Assembly: GCF_000315625.1 (NCBI RefSeq)
Contig: NW_005434559.1
Coordinates: 113,238-177,237 of the forward strand
Reading direction: 5' to 3'
DNA from: Guillardia theta CCMP2712
Lineage: Eukaryota; Cryptophyceae; Pyrenomonadales; Geminigeraceae
DNA length: 64,000 nt
The position numbers and the translations under genes are program-made. The notes beneath the pieces were generated by a model. It had not been told where the DNA came from. It did not search any database and saw only the letters and a list, made by a program, of their open reading frames with translations. Below, one piece after another: positions 26,710 through 43,339 of this stretch (positions within the stretch are counted from its first letter, which is position 1; every line of letters starts with the position of its first letter).

Positions 26710-27089
26710 GAAAAAGATTCGCCCAACCTCGCCGGGGCGGCTGGAAAGAGCAGCGTTGAATGTATATTCGTACACAATGTGGATGTGAATATGTGTGACT
26801 GGGGAGGAGGAAGGGAAGGGGGGATCAGGACCCTCCCTCCGAGCTGAGGTGGTGACGGCAGTGAGACCTTGAAAGCATCGTGAGATAAACCAAATCGATA
26901 TCCAATGTGTCCTGCTTCTTGTCTATTGGTTATCACTCGATTTATTGCAACACAAACTGCTCTGCATTCTCTCTTCATCCGTGTCTTTTCTCTCGATTGG
27001 TAGCACGCTTCTTCAACAACGACAATGCCACCATGCTCTTTCCTCTCTCCTCATCTATCTTCTCCCTCCTCATCTCTGCTCTCCCTCTG
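26710..27089. other. 3' flank of aminotransferase gene
   Basis: Probable 3' UTR, then a pyrimidine-rich stretch leading into the repeat at 27090. No gene seen. Confidence 0.4.
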
Positions 27090-27552
27090 CTCATTCTCTC
27101 ATTCTCTCTCGCTCTCATTCTCTCATTCTCTCATTCTCTCATTCTCTCTCGCTCTCATTCTCTCTCGCTCTCATTCTCTCTCGCTCTCATTCTCTCTCGC
27201 TCTCATTTTCTCTCGCTCTCATTCTCTCTCGCTCTCATTCTCTCATTCTCTCATTCTCTCATTTTCTCTCGCTCTCATTCTCTCTCGCTCTCATTCTCTC
27301 TCGCTCTCATTCTCTCATTCTCTCATTCTCTCATTCTCTCTCGCTCTCATTCTCTCATTCTCTCATTCTCTCTCGCTCTCATTCTCTCTCGCTCTCATTC
27401 TCTCATTCTCTCATTCTCTCATTCTCTCTCGCTCTCATTCTCTCACTCTCTCTCGCTCTCATTCTCTCACTCTCTCTCGCTCTCATTCTCTCATTCTCTC
27501 ACGCTCTCATTCTCTCATTCTCTCTCGCTCTCATTCTCTCATTCTCTCTCGG
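27090..27552. repeat. (TCTCATTC / TCTCGC) pyrimidine minisatellite
   Basis: About 460 bases built from alternating TCTCATTC and TCTCTCGC units. All three plus-strand frames stay open with Leu/Ser/His repeats, so the open frames are an artefact of the repeat. Confidence 0.95.
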
Positions 27553-27599
27553 GAGCTCTCCTTCAGACTTTGCGGTGAGGCGGGCTGGAATATTGCTAT

Positions 27600-28205
27600 G
27601 ATCCCTGTACGAACTCTGGTCATATACAGGTCATAGGAGATGATCATATATGCCTAGTATGACTTTAACTAAGACACAGAGGTCATAAGACAGTTGCCTA
27701 TGACATATCATATCCTCAGGTCATATCATGGTGCTACAATCCTAAGAAACTGTTTGGGTCTTATTGTGGTTATACACATACTAGGACCCCCTAAGACAAA
27801 ACTGAGGGTTGACATGGCGCCACTCGGAATCGGAGGAGCAACAATGCGAAGCGTTGCGATTGAACGACTAATGGATATGGTAACCGAGCAACCGTCATGG
27901 AAACGACTTGTAACCGTCATATCCCAACTTCCGACCGGAACCCGGCGTTGAACCCCGGGCGCGGCCGTCACTGGTGACCGTCGGGCGGGCCCCGCAAGTT
28001 CGGGCCCCACCGTCGGGCGGGCCCCGCAAGTTCGGGCCCCGGCAAGAGGCCGGGGCCGGGCCCGGCCGCAACAGCGTCCTGCGCCGCCGGGCCGGCTACC
28101 GCACTTCGCGGCAGTCATGGCGCGGCCGGATCCGATCACGGCGCCGGGACCTTACGTGATACAAAAGTTTCGACGCCGCTAAGCCTCGGCCCGGAGTCAC
28201 GAACT
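27600..28205. repeat. Compound island (copy 4) with GGTCATA copies and a 32-bp tandem duplication
   Basis: 27610-27735 holds four direct copies of GGTCATA and two of its inverse TATGAC. 27955-28200 is GC-rich and contains a perfect 32-bp tandem duplication (27977-28008 and 28009-28040; key words GGGCGGGCCCC and AAGTTCGGGCCCC). No gene is evident. Confidence 0.65.
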
Positions 28206-28252
28206 GAGAGCCTCAGCAGAGTCACAGGCTGTAGGTCAGAGATGTTCAAGTA

Positions 28253-33931
<5,679 letters not shown>

Positions 33932-34590
33932 CACATCGTGACAGTCATGCTGAACTCTGATCCATCCCCCGACATGGTCTGCCCGCCCAGGATTGGAGAA
34001 GGGACAGGATGTGTGGAGGAGGGGGGAGGAGGAGAGTAGGAGGAGGAGGAGGAGGAGGAGGAGGAGGAGGAGGAGGAGGAGGAGGAGGAGGAGGAGGAGC
34101 GGGGAGGGGGAGTCCTGATGTAGGAGAGAGCGAGCTAGATAGCGAGAGTGTCAGGAATGAAGGGGACGTGGGGAGGATCGTGACATCAGCCCGAAACGCG
34201 CGAATAGAAAAAAAGTAGGACAGGGGCAGAGAATCGGATGCGTCCGTCGGGGAGCGGCAGGAGACTGGAGGCAGACGAGAGGAGAGGAGATGGAGGAGAT
34301 GAGTGGAGTGAAGGTAGGGAAGAAGGTGGAAGAGTGAGTCGAGGCAGGGAGGAAGGGAGGGGAGGGGAGGGAAGGGAGTAGGGAAGGGAGTAGGGTAGGA
34401 GGAAAGGAGGGAGGGAAGAAGGGAAGGATTGAGCGGAGGGGGGCGAGGAGGAGGAAAAGCAACAAGAAGGAGGAAGGAGGGATCCTACCGTATTTCTGAG
34501 CGTCGCAGCATGGTAAAAACATCCGTATCATCTTGTCGTTCTTTATCGCCTCTGCAGGAGGTGTAGGGAACATCGAACGAGAGCAAGACG
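33932..34590. other. Intergenic purine-rich region with (GGA)n
   Basis: 34030-34100 is a GGA array, and 34340-34480 is A/G-rich with GGGAA words. This is the divergent spacer between the genes starting at 33931 (-) and 34591 (+). No core promoter element is recognised. Confidence 0.6.
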
Positions 34591-35616
34591 ATGGGAGCAT
34601 GTGGACTAAGAAAGCTACCTCTCCGCATCCTCTGCATCCTCTTCCTCCTCGCTGATCTCTCGGGTGAGCTCTACCTGTCCGTGCACCTCCTTGACGAGAA
34701 GCCCCGACCTTCGCTCGTCAGGTGTTGTGGACGCGTACCCCTGTGGTACTCTCAACCTGGAGCACCCGTCCGCAAAGCACTGCTTCCCTCCGGGAGTGCA
34801 GAGGCACCATGTTTGCTGCGTCGACATCAGGCTGTCCAACAACAGCACAGGCAACAACTCCTCCTGCAAGGCCTGCGGCTGACGGTAGGGCTTGCAGCCT
34901 CCCTCCACCTCAACCTGCTGGAGAAGCGGATCAAGGAGGCGTCCAGCCCTCAGAGCTACTCCTGGTGAGCTGCGATGGGTCAGTGAGGTCGGCGACGCCT
35001 GACGTGTGTGGGAAAGGTGCACCTGCTCTGTTGACATCTGCGAGGGACAACTGGGTGGGAAGGTGCTGTGGATGCTGCAGGTGTTGCCGCCTGCTCGCAT
35101 GCGGACCTGAACTTGAAGGATGACAGCCTGATGGTGCAATGCACATGAACAATGGAGAACTGTTCAAGATGGATGAAGACAAGCTGCCAGGTAGTCGGAA
35201 GAGGAGTGGGGACGATAGCAGAGCAGAAATTTGATATGTTGGATTCAGGGAAAGAGAGCAACGTGTTGTTCCCTGGATTTCTGATGAGCAACCGGAGTGT
35301 GGATGAATTGATCAGGGCCAAGCATGGAGAGATAAAGCAGTTGAAGTTTCAGATCAAGAAGATGAAAGAGCCCAAGAAGATAGAGAAGAAGAAGAGAAAG
35401 GACAATGCCAAGATGAAGGACATGTCTGAATCCGATATAGACGAGCAGCAAGAGATTGAGGTGATGTCTCCAGTGTTCTTTCCCTTTCTACTCCACCATC
35501 AAGAGAGTCAATAACATCATCATAATCATCATCATCATCTTCTTCTTCTTCTTCTTCTTCTTCTCCGTCATCTGCATCATCATCATCATCATCTTCTTCT
35601 CCTTCTTCTTCTTCTT

Positions 35617-35665
<49 letters not shown>

Positions 35666-36905
35666 GTCATCATCATCATCATCTCCACCATCATCATTAT
35701 CATCATTATCATCATCATCATCATCATCACATTAAAGTTGATACTCTCCTCAGAGTGAAGAGAAGATCGATCTTGGGGTAAAGCTCGCACCCCTCGGGAG
35801 GACTGACCTGGAAGAGCTCGTACGATGTCTCCCTCTCATCCTCTTTCTGCTGAACTTGATTCCTTCACAGGTTGTGCAGCTGGTGTACAAGTACGACGGG
35901 AAAACAGGTGACCAAGAAACTTTTGCTTTTGCAACTCAACTCACTGGATCATCAGACATCGGAGACGAGGTTTTAGAATTTGCACGCAGGTGCTTGCTTA
36001 CACCGTTGTGACATGTCCGCATGCTCTGTACTGATCGAGATCATCCGAACAGGCCCTTCGAAGTCGAAACTCTGCAGCAAGAGGTACAACGGAACGACCG
36101 TCCCCTGCTCTCCTCCCCCACCTCGTCAAGCTCGAACGTCTCCCCTCCCCTCCTGCCCATCTCCTCCACCTCTGAACCATCTCAGCGAGTCTTGTCGTCT
36201 GATTGTCTCTTCTTGTACGCTTCAACTCACTGCTCTCACCATCAGATCCAAGGTCTTACCATGGCGAAATGTTTGCCGAGAGTGTACAAGCAAGAGATGT
36301 CCAAGTTTGCAGATAAAGTCAGTCTGCAGAGCAACTCGACGTTTCTCACTCTTCCTCGAAGGCTCTCAAGTACGCGGAGGCTGGAGACAAGACCAATGCA
36401 CTCAAGATCGCCGATGTCCTCACCAAGTCAACCGCGGTCTTGGCAGCATGCGCGCGTTGTTGAGTATCTGACTTAGAGCAGTCGCTGTACCCTGATGAGC
36501 CCGGAGAGCACATTCCCTCGCTGGTGAGAGCCGAGTACTTGCAACGATGATGATGATGATCATGATGATGGACATGATGATGATAAGCTGATTATGAGTT
36601 TTCGATGATATGAGGACGGTGACGGTGTTGGGCAGTGGGTGCTGATTGAGAGAGTGTGGGAGGAGGTGGTTCTACTTACAGAGAGCTCAACGGAGAGGAA
36701 GAAGGTGAGCAAGTGAGAGCGAGGGAGAGATTGAGGTGCTTGCAGATCGAGAGCTTCTTGCAGCAGCAGCAGCAGCAGCTCTCAGCTTCATACGGTCTTA
36801 TTCTTGCTTCTCTTCTCAGAGACTGACAGGGTCCCAGGCCCTCTGTTCAGTGACGCCTTGCGACGTCTGCAACGTCTGGAACGAAGCTCGGAAAAAGACG
36901 TTATG
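34591..36905 (+). CDS. Cys-rich secreted or ER-luminal protein of unknown function
   Basis: The ATG at 34591 starts a signal peptide (LPLRILCILFLLADLSG). In-phase exons then give a Cys-rich segment (VVDAYPCGTLNLEH, HCFPPG, HVCCVDI, YSWCTCSVDICEG, GGKVLWMLQPDGAMHM). A Lys-rich coiled-coil-like stretch follows (IKQLKFQIKKMKEPKK), then helical text (RTDLEELVVQLVYKYDGK, RRPFEVETLQQEIQ, ALKYAEAGDKTNALKIADVL, SLYPDEPGEHIPSL, WVLIERVWEEVVLL) and a last exon with three Cys (LCSVTPCDVCNVW), stop at 36903-36905. Introns are mostly 45-60 nt, except one filled with CAT/CTT repeats at 35510-35735. In the last exon another frame encoding a Lys-rich tail (to 36989) is also open. I prefer the Cys-containing one because its phase matches. 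I do not recognise the family. Confidence 0.6.
35515..35735. repeat. (CAT)n/(CTT)n intron microsatellite
   Basis: CAT and CTT arrays between the exon ending near 35459 (QQEIE) and the one beginning with SEEKIDLG. Confidence 0.95.
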
Positions 36906-37165
36906 AGCGATCACAACTCGTTCTTCAAGAGATCCAAGATAGGCAAGTCACAGTCCAAGGCAAACAAGTCCAAGAAGAAGAAATCCTAGTGACTTCAACG
37001 TGATTTGATGCAGAAGTAGAACCAAAACCACTTCGCCTTCTCTTCTTATCCTTCCTTTACTCTCATACAACGACGGTCGCTCTAGTTCTATCATCTCATC
37101 GCAGAACAGCAGTCCTGTACGCAACCCCCGGCCTCGCTGTGCTCCCATCACTGTACTGGTTGATC

Positions 37166-37290
37166 GTTGCTCCTGCTCATCGTCCACAAGTCCTCGTTGC
37201 TCCTGCTCATCGTCCACAAGTCCTCGTTGCTCCTGCTCATCGTCCACAAGTCCTCGTTGCTCCTGCTCATCGTCCACAAGTCCTCGTTGC
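37166..37290. repeat. 30-bp minisatellite, about four copies
   Basis: Four almost identical 30-base units (TCCTGCTCAT..TCCTCGTTGC), then a degenerate fifth. 36906-37165 and 37300-37618 contain no exon that I can support. Confidence 0.92.
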
Positions 37291-37618
37291 CCCTGTTCAT
37301 CGCCCTTCCCTCTCCCCCCCGCCCCCCGCTGCCTCCTCCGACCGACCACGTAAAAATCTTTTCCCTCCCCGGTAGTTTGTGACTACCAGCAGGTGGAGGG
37401 TCAAGGGCAATAGGAATAGTCGCAGGACAAGGCCGAGGGAGGGCAAGGGAGGAGGGGGAGGCAGTGAAGGCGCGGGGAAGGGGAAGAGGAGAGTTGGTGA
37501 GGAGACCGAAGGGAGAAGGGAGGAGGAGATGGGGAGGAGGAGGGCAAGAGAGGAGGTTTGTTGAAGTGTAGGATGCGAGCAGGACTAGGTCCCTCGAGAC
37601 TGATTCTTTGCTCCAGAT

Positions 37619-38968
37619 ATGTCCGAAGCTCTTCGCTCCCGCGCGAGCTCTGCTTCCCATCGTGTTGCTGATGGAGGGTCGGAGGACGGGGCAGGGGTGT
37701 GGAACGGAGAGGAACCGCAGGAGGGCGAAAAGAAGATACAAGATGGGTTCGACGTGAAGCGATTCCGAAATGGAAAATACTCCGGAGAATTCAAAGATGG
37801 AAAGATGCACGGGCTTGGAAGGTCAGTGAATGTCTTCTTGCTGAGACTGAGGAGTATGAGAATGAGGAGGAAAGAAGTTGTTGGTCTTTGAGATAACGAA
37901 GATGATAGTGATAGTGATGCTTCTGAGGATGGAGATGGAGATGGAGATAAGGAAATGAGATTGTTTTCAGATTTATCTTCAACAATGGAGATGTGTACGA
38001 CGGGTACTGGGAGTGCAATGTCATGCAAGGAAGGTCAGCCTCCTGATTGTCTCAGTTTCTCTCGTGAACTCGATGAAAGAGGAAAGTACAAGTACGCTGA
38101 TGGGGGTGTGCTGGAAACAACGTTTGTCTTCGGTTGTCATCCATTCTAACTGAGAATGTCCTGACGCTGAAGCAGGAAGACGACATGGAGATGGAGTCTA
38201 CTATTCAAGAACAGGAGATTCTTACCTCGTGAAGTATCAGAATGGTTGTCATGAAAGATTGCAAGTGATGTTGAGCATCTGAATGTCGTGGTAGATGAAG
38301 AAGAGAATCCAATCCAAATCCCCGACGATACAACACAAGAACCCAAGACAATGGCGTCAGCGACACAAGTCATTTTCATCTTCTTTGTGTGGATCGGCTC
38401 TAACAATCGTCAAGGATGCTATCGCCCATCTCCCACATCAACAAGCGGACAAACAGACAAGTCAAAGAGAACGCAGTAGATCGTCTACAAATGTGTTGAA
38501 ATTTCTCCTTCTCGTCTGCAAACTAAAAGATGTTCAGGTCTCCTTTGCCCCAACTCTCAGTCGAGCACAAGAAAATTCATCTCTGAGCGGACAAGAGAAG
38601 GTGAGCGTTGCTCATGCATATGAAACCGATGTCTTTATGTGCTTTTATAGGAGCCAATACAGCCAACACACAAGTATCAACTACAACAACAACAAGTGCA
38701 GGACCATCAACAAGAAGAAGCACCACAAATACAACAAATACAAAATCTACAACAAAATCTACAACAAAATCTACCACAAGAACAAATGCAAGAACAAGAA
38801 GACGAAGAACCAAAACCACACCTCAGAGAAGAATATGGACATGATGAAGAAGCGGGGCACAAAGCGAAATTGTTAATTTGCGATTTTGACTACCTGCCTT
38901 CGACTCCTCCGAGCACAGCTTTCTTCTGCATATTCAGTATCCCCCAACTGGCAGGCAAGAAACGTTGA
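37619..38968 (+). CDS. MORN-repeat protein with Gln-rich tail
   Basis: MORN repeats usually support membrane or cytoskeleton attachment. The ATG at 37619 begins a polar N-terminus, then MORN units split across exons: GKYSGEFKDGKMHGLG (exon to 37821), FNNGDVYDGYWECNVMQG (37971-38033), GKYKYADGGRRHGDGVYYS (38080 to about 38104, then from about 38176) and YLVKYQNGCHE. Downstream exons encode an acidic linker (DEEENPIQIPDD), VSFAPTLSRAQENSS and a Gln-rich segment (QQEEAPQIQQIQNLQQ), ending IFSIPQLAGKKR with a stop at 38966-38968. The junction after CHERL near 38267 is unclear: the acidic linker is in another phase, so the tail could be mis-joined or the frame could end at 38282. Confidence 0.7.
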
Positions 38969-39000
38969 GGAGAGAGCAGGGGTGAAGGTTTGGTGCAGAC

Positions 39001-42000
39001 ATGTACGCTGATGCTGATCGTCAAGCGAGCATTGAAGACAAACTCGTAAGAGGTGACGTCACCAGCGGGAGCACCGGAGGGTCTGACAGACATGCAGAGC
39101 TGTCGCACGTGATGGGCTGCAACTTCGAGGAGCTGAGAATCCTCGAAATGGGTAACACCTGACGTGACTCCTGGCCTCGCTGACGAGTTGACGTCCAGCT
39201 GACGTCCAATACGACGAATACTTGAGGAATCCTGGAAACCCTTTCCCAGCTGACGTTGAGCTGTCTCCCAAAGGTGAGAAGAGATTGTATCTCACGTGGA
39301 GGGAATGTTTGACTCGATGGCTCAGATTCCGTCGTTCACCTGGAGATCAGGTTGGTTGCGATGAGCGTGAAGATGCTTTCTTGTACAGCCCTTGACATTG
39401 TTTTGCCAGCATTGTCCGACTTTTCTGCTCGAACCAGCAGATCAAGTCGATGCAAGAATCTCACCTCCGGAAGCTGATTCACTTCCTCGACAACAAGAGA
39501 AGTTTCTCGTTGGACACCAGCACCCGATACCTTCGACACCTCAAGTTTGTCGCCGTGGAGCAACAGGTGGTGCAGGCCAAGGAGGAGGGTGAGGCCAAGG
39601 AGATCAGATCGCTGCAGCTGCAGCAGCAAGCTCACATGAAGCTCCTCTGGTCTCAGGCCTCCTTGAGAACTCACGGCCGACCCTCCGTGAAACATCCGTC
39701 GTCTCGTCTCGCTCAAGAGGCGGTGCAGCCACAGAACGCGGAGGAGATGAAGTGGGTGGTGGCGAAGCGTGCGGGGCTGAGCTTCTACCTCAAGACTCTC
39801 TTGGTCAGCAAGTACGACCGTTGCATCCTGCTGGAAAACCTGCGAGCTGACGAGCGAGAGGTGGAGGTCCAAGTCCCGAAGAGCGCTATCCTCTCTCAGA
39901 GAGTGATCTGCCTGAGATCGGAGCAAGCAGGGCTGCAGAGAAAGTCCATCCCCTTCACGAGCCTCAAGGAACTGAAAGAGGATGAAGAGAAGCTGACCAA
40001 GCTGACGATCAGGCTGGCGGGATGGAAGAAAGACAAGGAGATCTACTTCGAGAATACTTCCAGCAAGAAAGAGTTTGTGGATGCCGTGATGACCTCATGG
40101 AAACCTGAGAGGAACGACCTGGACAGCATGATCCTGACAGACTCTGATCCCAACGGATCTTTCATCACTGCCGTCTCCTTCCACCCTCCCACCCAGACCT
40201 CCATGCAGCACATCATGGCGCACGTTCAGAAGACGGGGAAACCACCTTGGGAGTTCGACGGGTGAGCTGAGAATCGAGCTGGAGGGGTTGTGACGGGGCG
40301 AGCTTAACAGGAAAGGGCATCCGAAACCATTCGACAAGAAGATGTTTGTAGGAGCTGTTCCCATCAAGATGAGGTCTGCAGAAACCAGAAGCAACTCGGC
40401 AATCCCAGAGAACGCGAGGAGTCCTTCCCTGGGTAACTATCAACTGACGTACATGAAGAACGAGCCCAAGCTGCTCAAGAGCTTCTACGGGGTGACGGAG
40501 CAAGACCTGGTGGAGGATGACGATGTGACCGTCCACGACGGGACCATGTCGATCGCTCGATCTGCCACCATCGCGAGCTCGAGGAAGCACGACGCTTCAA
40601 GAACCATCCTTCCTCACTCACCAACGTGACTGCAGCTGCTCTTGTTCTGCTGCCTGCTGCTGTGACGCGTGCATGCTCAGGTTGGCCTCCCGTGAGCTTG
40701 AGCAGGGCGGCGACGCCTCCTTGAACAAGAGCTACTCTTTCGCCCCATGGGAGCACATCGTGGCTTATCGGATGATGAAGAAGATCGAAGCAGACCGGCA
40801 GCTCAAGACGGACGAGGTCAACAAGGCTGTGGAAGGAAAGTTTGCAGAGAGGCTGTTGCTGCAGTCGGTGAACAAGAAGCTGGCTGACGAAAGGGTGAGG
40901 ACGACTCTCAAGGGAGAGGGAGAGCAGGCGGGGGGTAGCTCATACTTCACTACAGGAGAAGAAGGAGAAGAGATCTAGGTTCTACCACCAGAAGGTGATC
41001 AAACACGGGGTTATCCCGACCAAGGCTGTTCTGGCCGAAATCGCTCAAGAGATGAAGTACTACGACGAGAAGGAGCGATACGACAGGCTGATGGTCATCC
41101 AGGGGTACGAGTCAGACGTGCAGGTGACAACCAGCGCTCCTTCTCGACCTCGGGCCCTCACGAGCTTGTAGATTGCCTTCCCCGTTGGTATGCCCCTGTC
41201 CTTCGACGAGGTCAAGGGTGAGACCTCAATCGTAGCTGAGCAGCTGCTGGGATCGACAGGCTCACTTGCGGTCCTTGGCAGATTTCGTCGCTATGAACAA
41301 GACTGCTAAGATCAAGAACTACTTCTCGCTCGCTGGGGCTCAAGAGGAGGAGCATCACGTCCCCGTCAAGCAGGCAACTGCCAGGACAGCCTCGATGCAA
41401 GACAAGCAGCACGTGCTGGAGCTGCTGGAAGATGGAAACAAAGTCCTCCTGGTGATCTCCTGGTGATCGTTGTAGCGGCTGACTGGTTCCTGTCAGATGT
41501 TCAACGCCGAGCGCGAGTTTTTCACTGGCCGTCTTGTCAAATTTTGGTATCTTGACATGATAGGTAAGAGAGTGGGGACAGGAGGCAAGTTCGACCAAGC
41601 ACACGTAAGAGCTCAAACTTTTGTTCGGCGATTTGAACTTGGCGCAGAGGTGGAAGTTCATTTACAACGAGGAAGTCATTTACATGCAGCAGAAGGGTCC
41701 AGGAATGACCATCCAGGTACCTGCCGTTGATGCTGCATTGTACAATCTGGTTGCATCGTATCCAAACTTCCATCTACCCTGGAACTCTCCTACACTCTGC
41801 TCTCATCCCTGCTCTCCTCTCACCCTGAACCTCTCTGCCCCCTTCTTCTCTGTCCTCTTCTTCCTGCTCCCCCATCTCCCACTCTCCTCTCTTTGAACTT
41901 GAAGATGCAGTTCCACGGACTCTCCTCCCGTCTCAGCTTTCACGTGGAGCAAACTCTGTCAAGCATGTACTTCATGCAGGACGGCAAGCACGTGGCGTCA

Positions 42001-42135
42001 GCATCGCACGAAGGTCCTAAATGGGTCATCTCAAGGGTAGAAGAGCTTGAGGTGTCTGCTGTGTTCTTCCACGCTGCCGCTGTTGTTGCTCTTGATTTCG
42101 CAAGCTCGAAGAAAAAGATGATTCCGTTCCTGTAG
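39001..42135 (+). CDS. Unknown multi-exon protein
   Basis: The ATG at 39001 (MYADADRQASIEDKLVRG) opens exon 39001-39150, followed by 39200-39272 and one near 39310-39352. The largest exon runs from about 39413 to 40261 and carries HLRKLIHFLDNKRSF, a long polar helix and a possible beta-rich domain (EVEVQVPKSAILSQRVICL). Later exons give KPFDKKMFVGAVPIKM, FAPWEHIVAYRMMKKIEAD, FYHQKVIKHGVIPTKAV, IAFPVGMPLSFDE, FVAMNKTAKIKNYFSLAG, MFNAEREFFTGRLVKFWY, WKFIYNEEVIYMQQ and finally MQFHGLSSRLSFHVEQ, stop TAG at 42133-42135. Most boundaries are phase-consistent; those near 39352/39413 and 41571/41650 are not. No signal peptide or membrane segment is seen. I recognise no family. Confidence 0.6.
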
Positions 42136-42260
42136 ATCGAGCTCTCCCTTGCTCCCCTCCCCCCCTCCTCCCTTTCCTACCCTCTCTCTCTCTCGCTGTT
42201 GTACAATAAACTCTACTAGTAAACGAACAATCGGATGCGAGCTGGAGCAAGGAGGAAAGG

Positions 42261-43118
42261 TCACACATGGCGTGTATAGAACCCCCAGTTGATGGTGAAA
42301 CTTCTTCCCGCTGTGCTCACACGATGAATCCATCCCGCAGGAAGGTACAGGATATCTCCTGGTTCTAACAGCACACGCCTCGCTTCCTCCGTAGCAATCT
42401 GCGCTGGATCGATCCAACCTGACATGCCCCCTGAGAGATCAGGGCGAGGAGGGAGCAGGTCGAACTGCTTGAGAGAATTCTTCTCGTCCCCTCCAAACAC
42501 GTTGAGAACCACTTGATCGAACCCGTCCGAGTGCCACTCAGCTACGTTCCGGTGGGGCGCCTGCATCAATGACATGTAGCAACGAGTCTTGAAGTAATCC
42601 TCCTCTCGCATGCAGGGTAAGGGGCAATGGCTCATGGCCCCGTCTTGGCAGAAGTCAACAAGATGGTCGCCTCTTCCGTTGCTGCGGTCCGTAGAGCTAG
42701 TCTCAAGGTACCCAAACTCCCCCTGTCCACATCGCTGGCTGAAGTCACTGAACCCCATCCGCAGAACAGACGTGTCAGACGTGAAGACACGAAACTGGGG
42801 CCGGCAGGATGGGCTGAGCTGCTTCTCCTTCTCCTCGAGGGATCGTATGTACTCTGAGACCTTGTCCCCTGTCATGCTGCGATCAGGACAGATTCTTCTC
42901 AAGTGAATGGGTTGGTCCCCATGGAGAGAAATTTCTTGCTCAGCCATTTCCATGGACAATCCCTTGAGGACCTTAATCCTGGGAGTGGTATCTTCTCCCT
43001 TTCGTCCATCGTCTCGTACGTGATCAAGTTTCCTCTGCTTCTTACAGGATGTGGGAACATTCTCGGATGAATCTTCCCTTGTCCCCTGACATTTTCGGCT
43101 TTCCTGTGCGGTTTCCAT
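42261..43118 (-). CDS. JmjC/cupin-8-type Fe(II)/2-oxoglutarate hydroxylase
   Basis: Single exon of 285 residues from the ATG at 43118 (METAQESRK) to the stop at 42261. An upstream in-frame GTG exists but no ATG. The N-terminal 90 residues are polar and Lys-rich, perhaps a nuclear signal (CKKQRKLDH). The C-terminal half is a JmjC-like cupin: EWHSDGFDQVVLNVFG near residue 195 supplies the H-x-D iron pair, and LEPGDILYLPAGWIHRV near residue 262 gives the third His. The final strand FTINWGFYTR is typical. By analogy it would hydroxylate a protein side chain or act as a demethylase; the substrate cannot be told. It lies tail-to-tail with the gene ending at 42135, only about 125 bases away. Confidence 0.85.
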   Translation of the reverse strand: METAQESRKCQGTREDSSENVPTSCKKQRKLDHVRDDGRKGEDTTPRIKVLKGLSMEMAEQEISLHGDQPIHLRRICPDRSMTGDKVSEYIRSLEEKEKQLSPSCRPQFRVFTSDTSVLRMGFSDFSQRCGQGEFGYLETSSTDRSNGRGDHLVDFCQDGAMSHCPLPCMREEDYFKTRCYMSLMQAPHRNVAEWHSDGFDQVVLNVFGGDEKNSLKQFDLLPPRPDLSGGMSGWIDPAQIATEEARRVLLEPGDILYLPAGWIHRVSTAGRSFTINWGFYTRHV

Positions 43119-43339
43119 ATTTTCTCCTGTTACTTGTCCCACGTGAAAGTTATGCTCATGATCTTTCCAACTCGTTCCTCAGATCACAAGTACACCGAGA
43201 GTCACGGAGTTGTTCATCAACTGCTTTCCAACGATGGACAGGACGGGAACATCACTTCATCCAAGTAGATTCGCCGCAAGATTCCATCTCCTCTCTACCT
43301 CCTCGTCCCTCCCTCCTCCCGCTCGTCGTTGAATTCCAA

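Noticed and set aside
26907-27636. Poly-Ser/Leu/His ORFs of about 200 residues in three plus frames
   Set aside because: They derive from the TCTCATTC repeat; open in all frames, so not evidence of coding.
35146-35148. In-frame TGA as a second selenocysteine codon
   Set aside because: A 47-nt intron (donor after LWMLQ, acceptor before PDGAMHM) removes this frame and gives continuous coding; no SECIS was found downstream.
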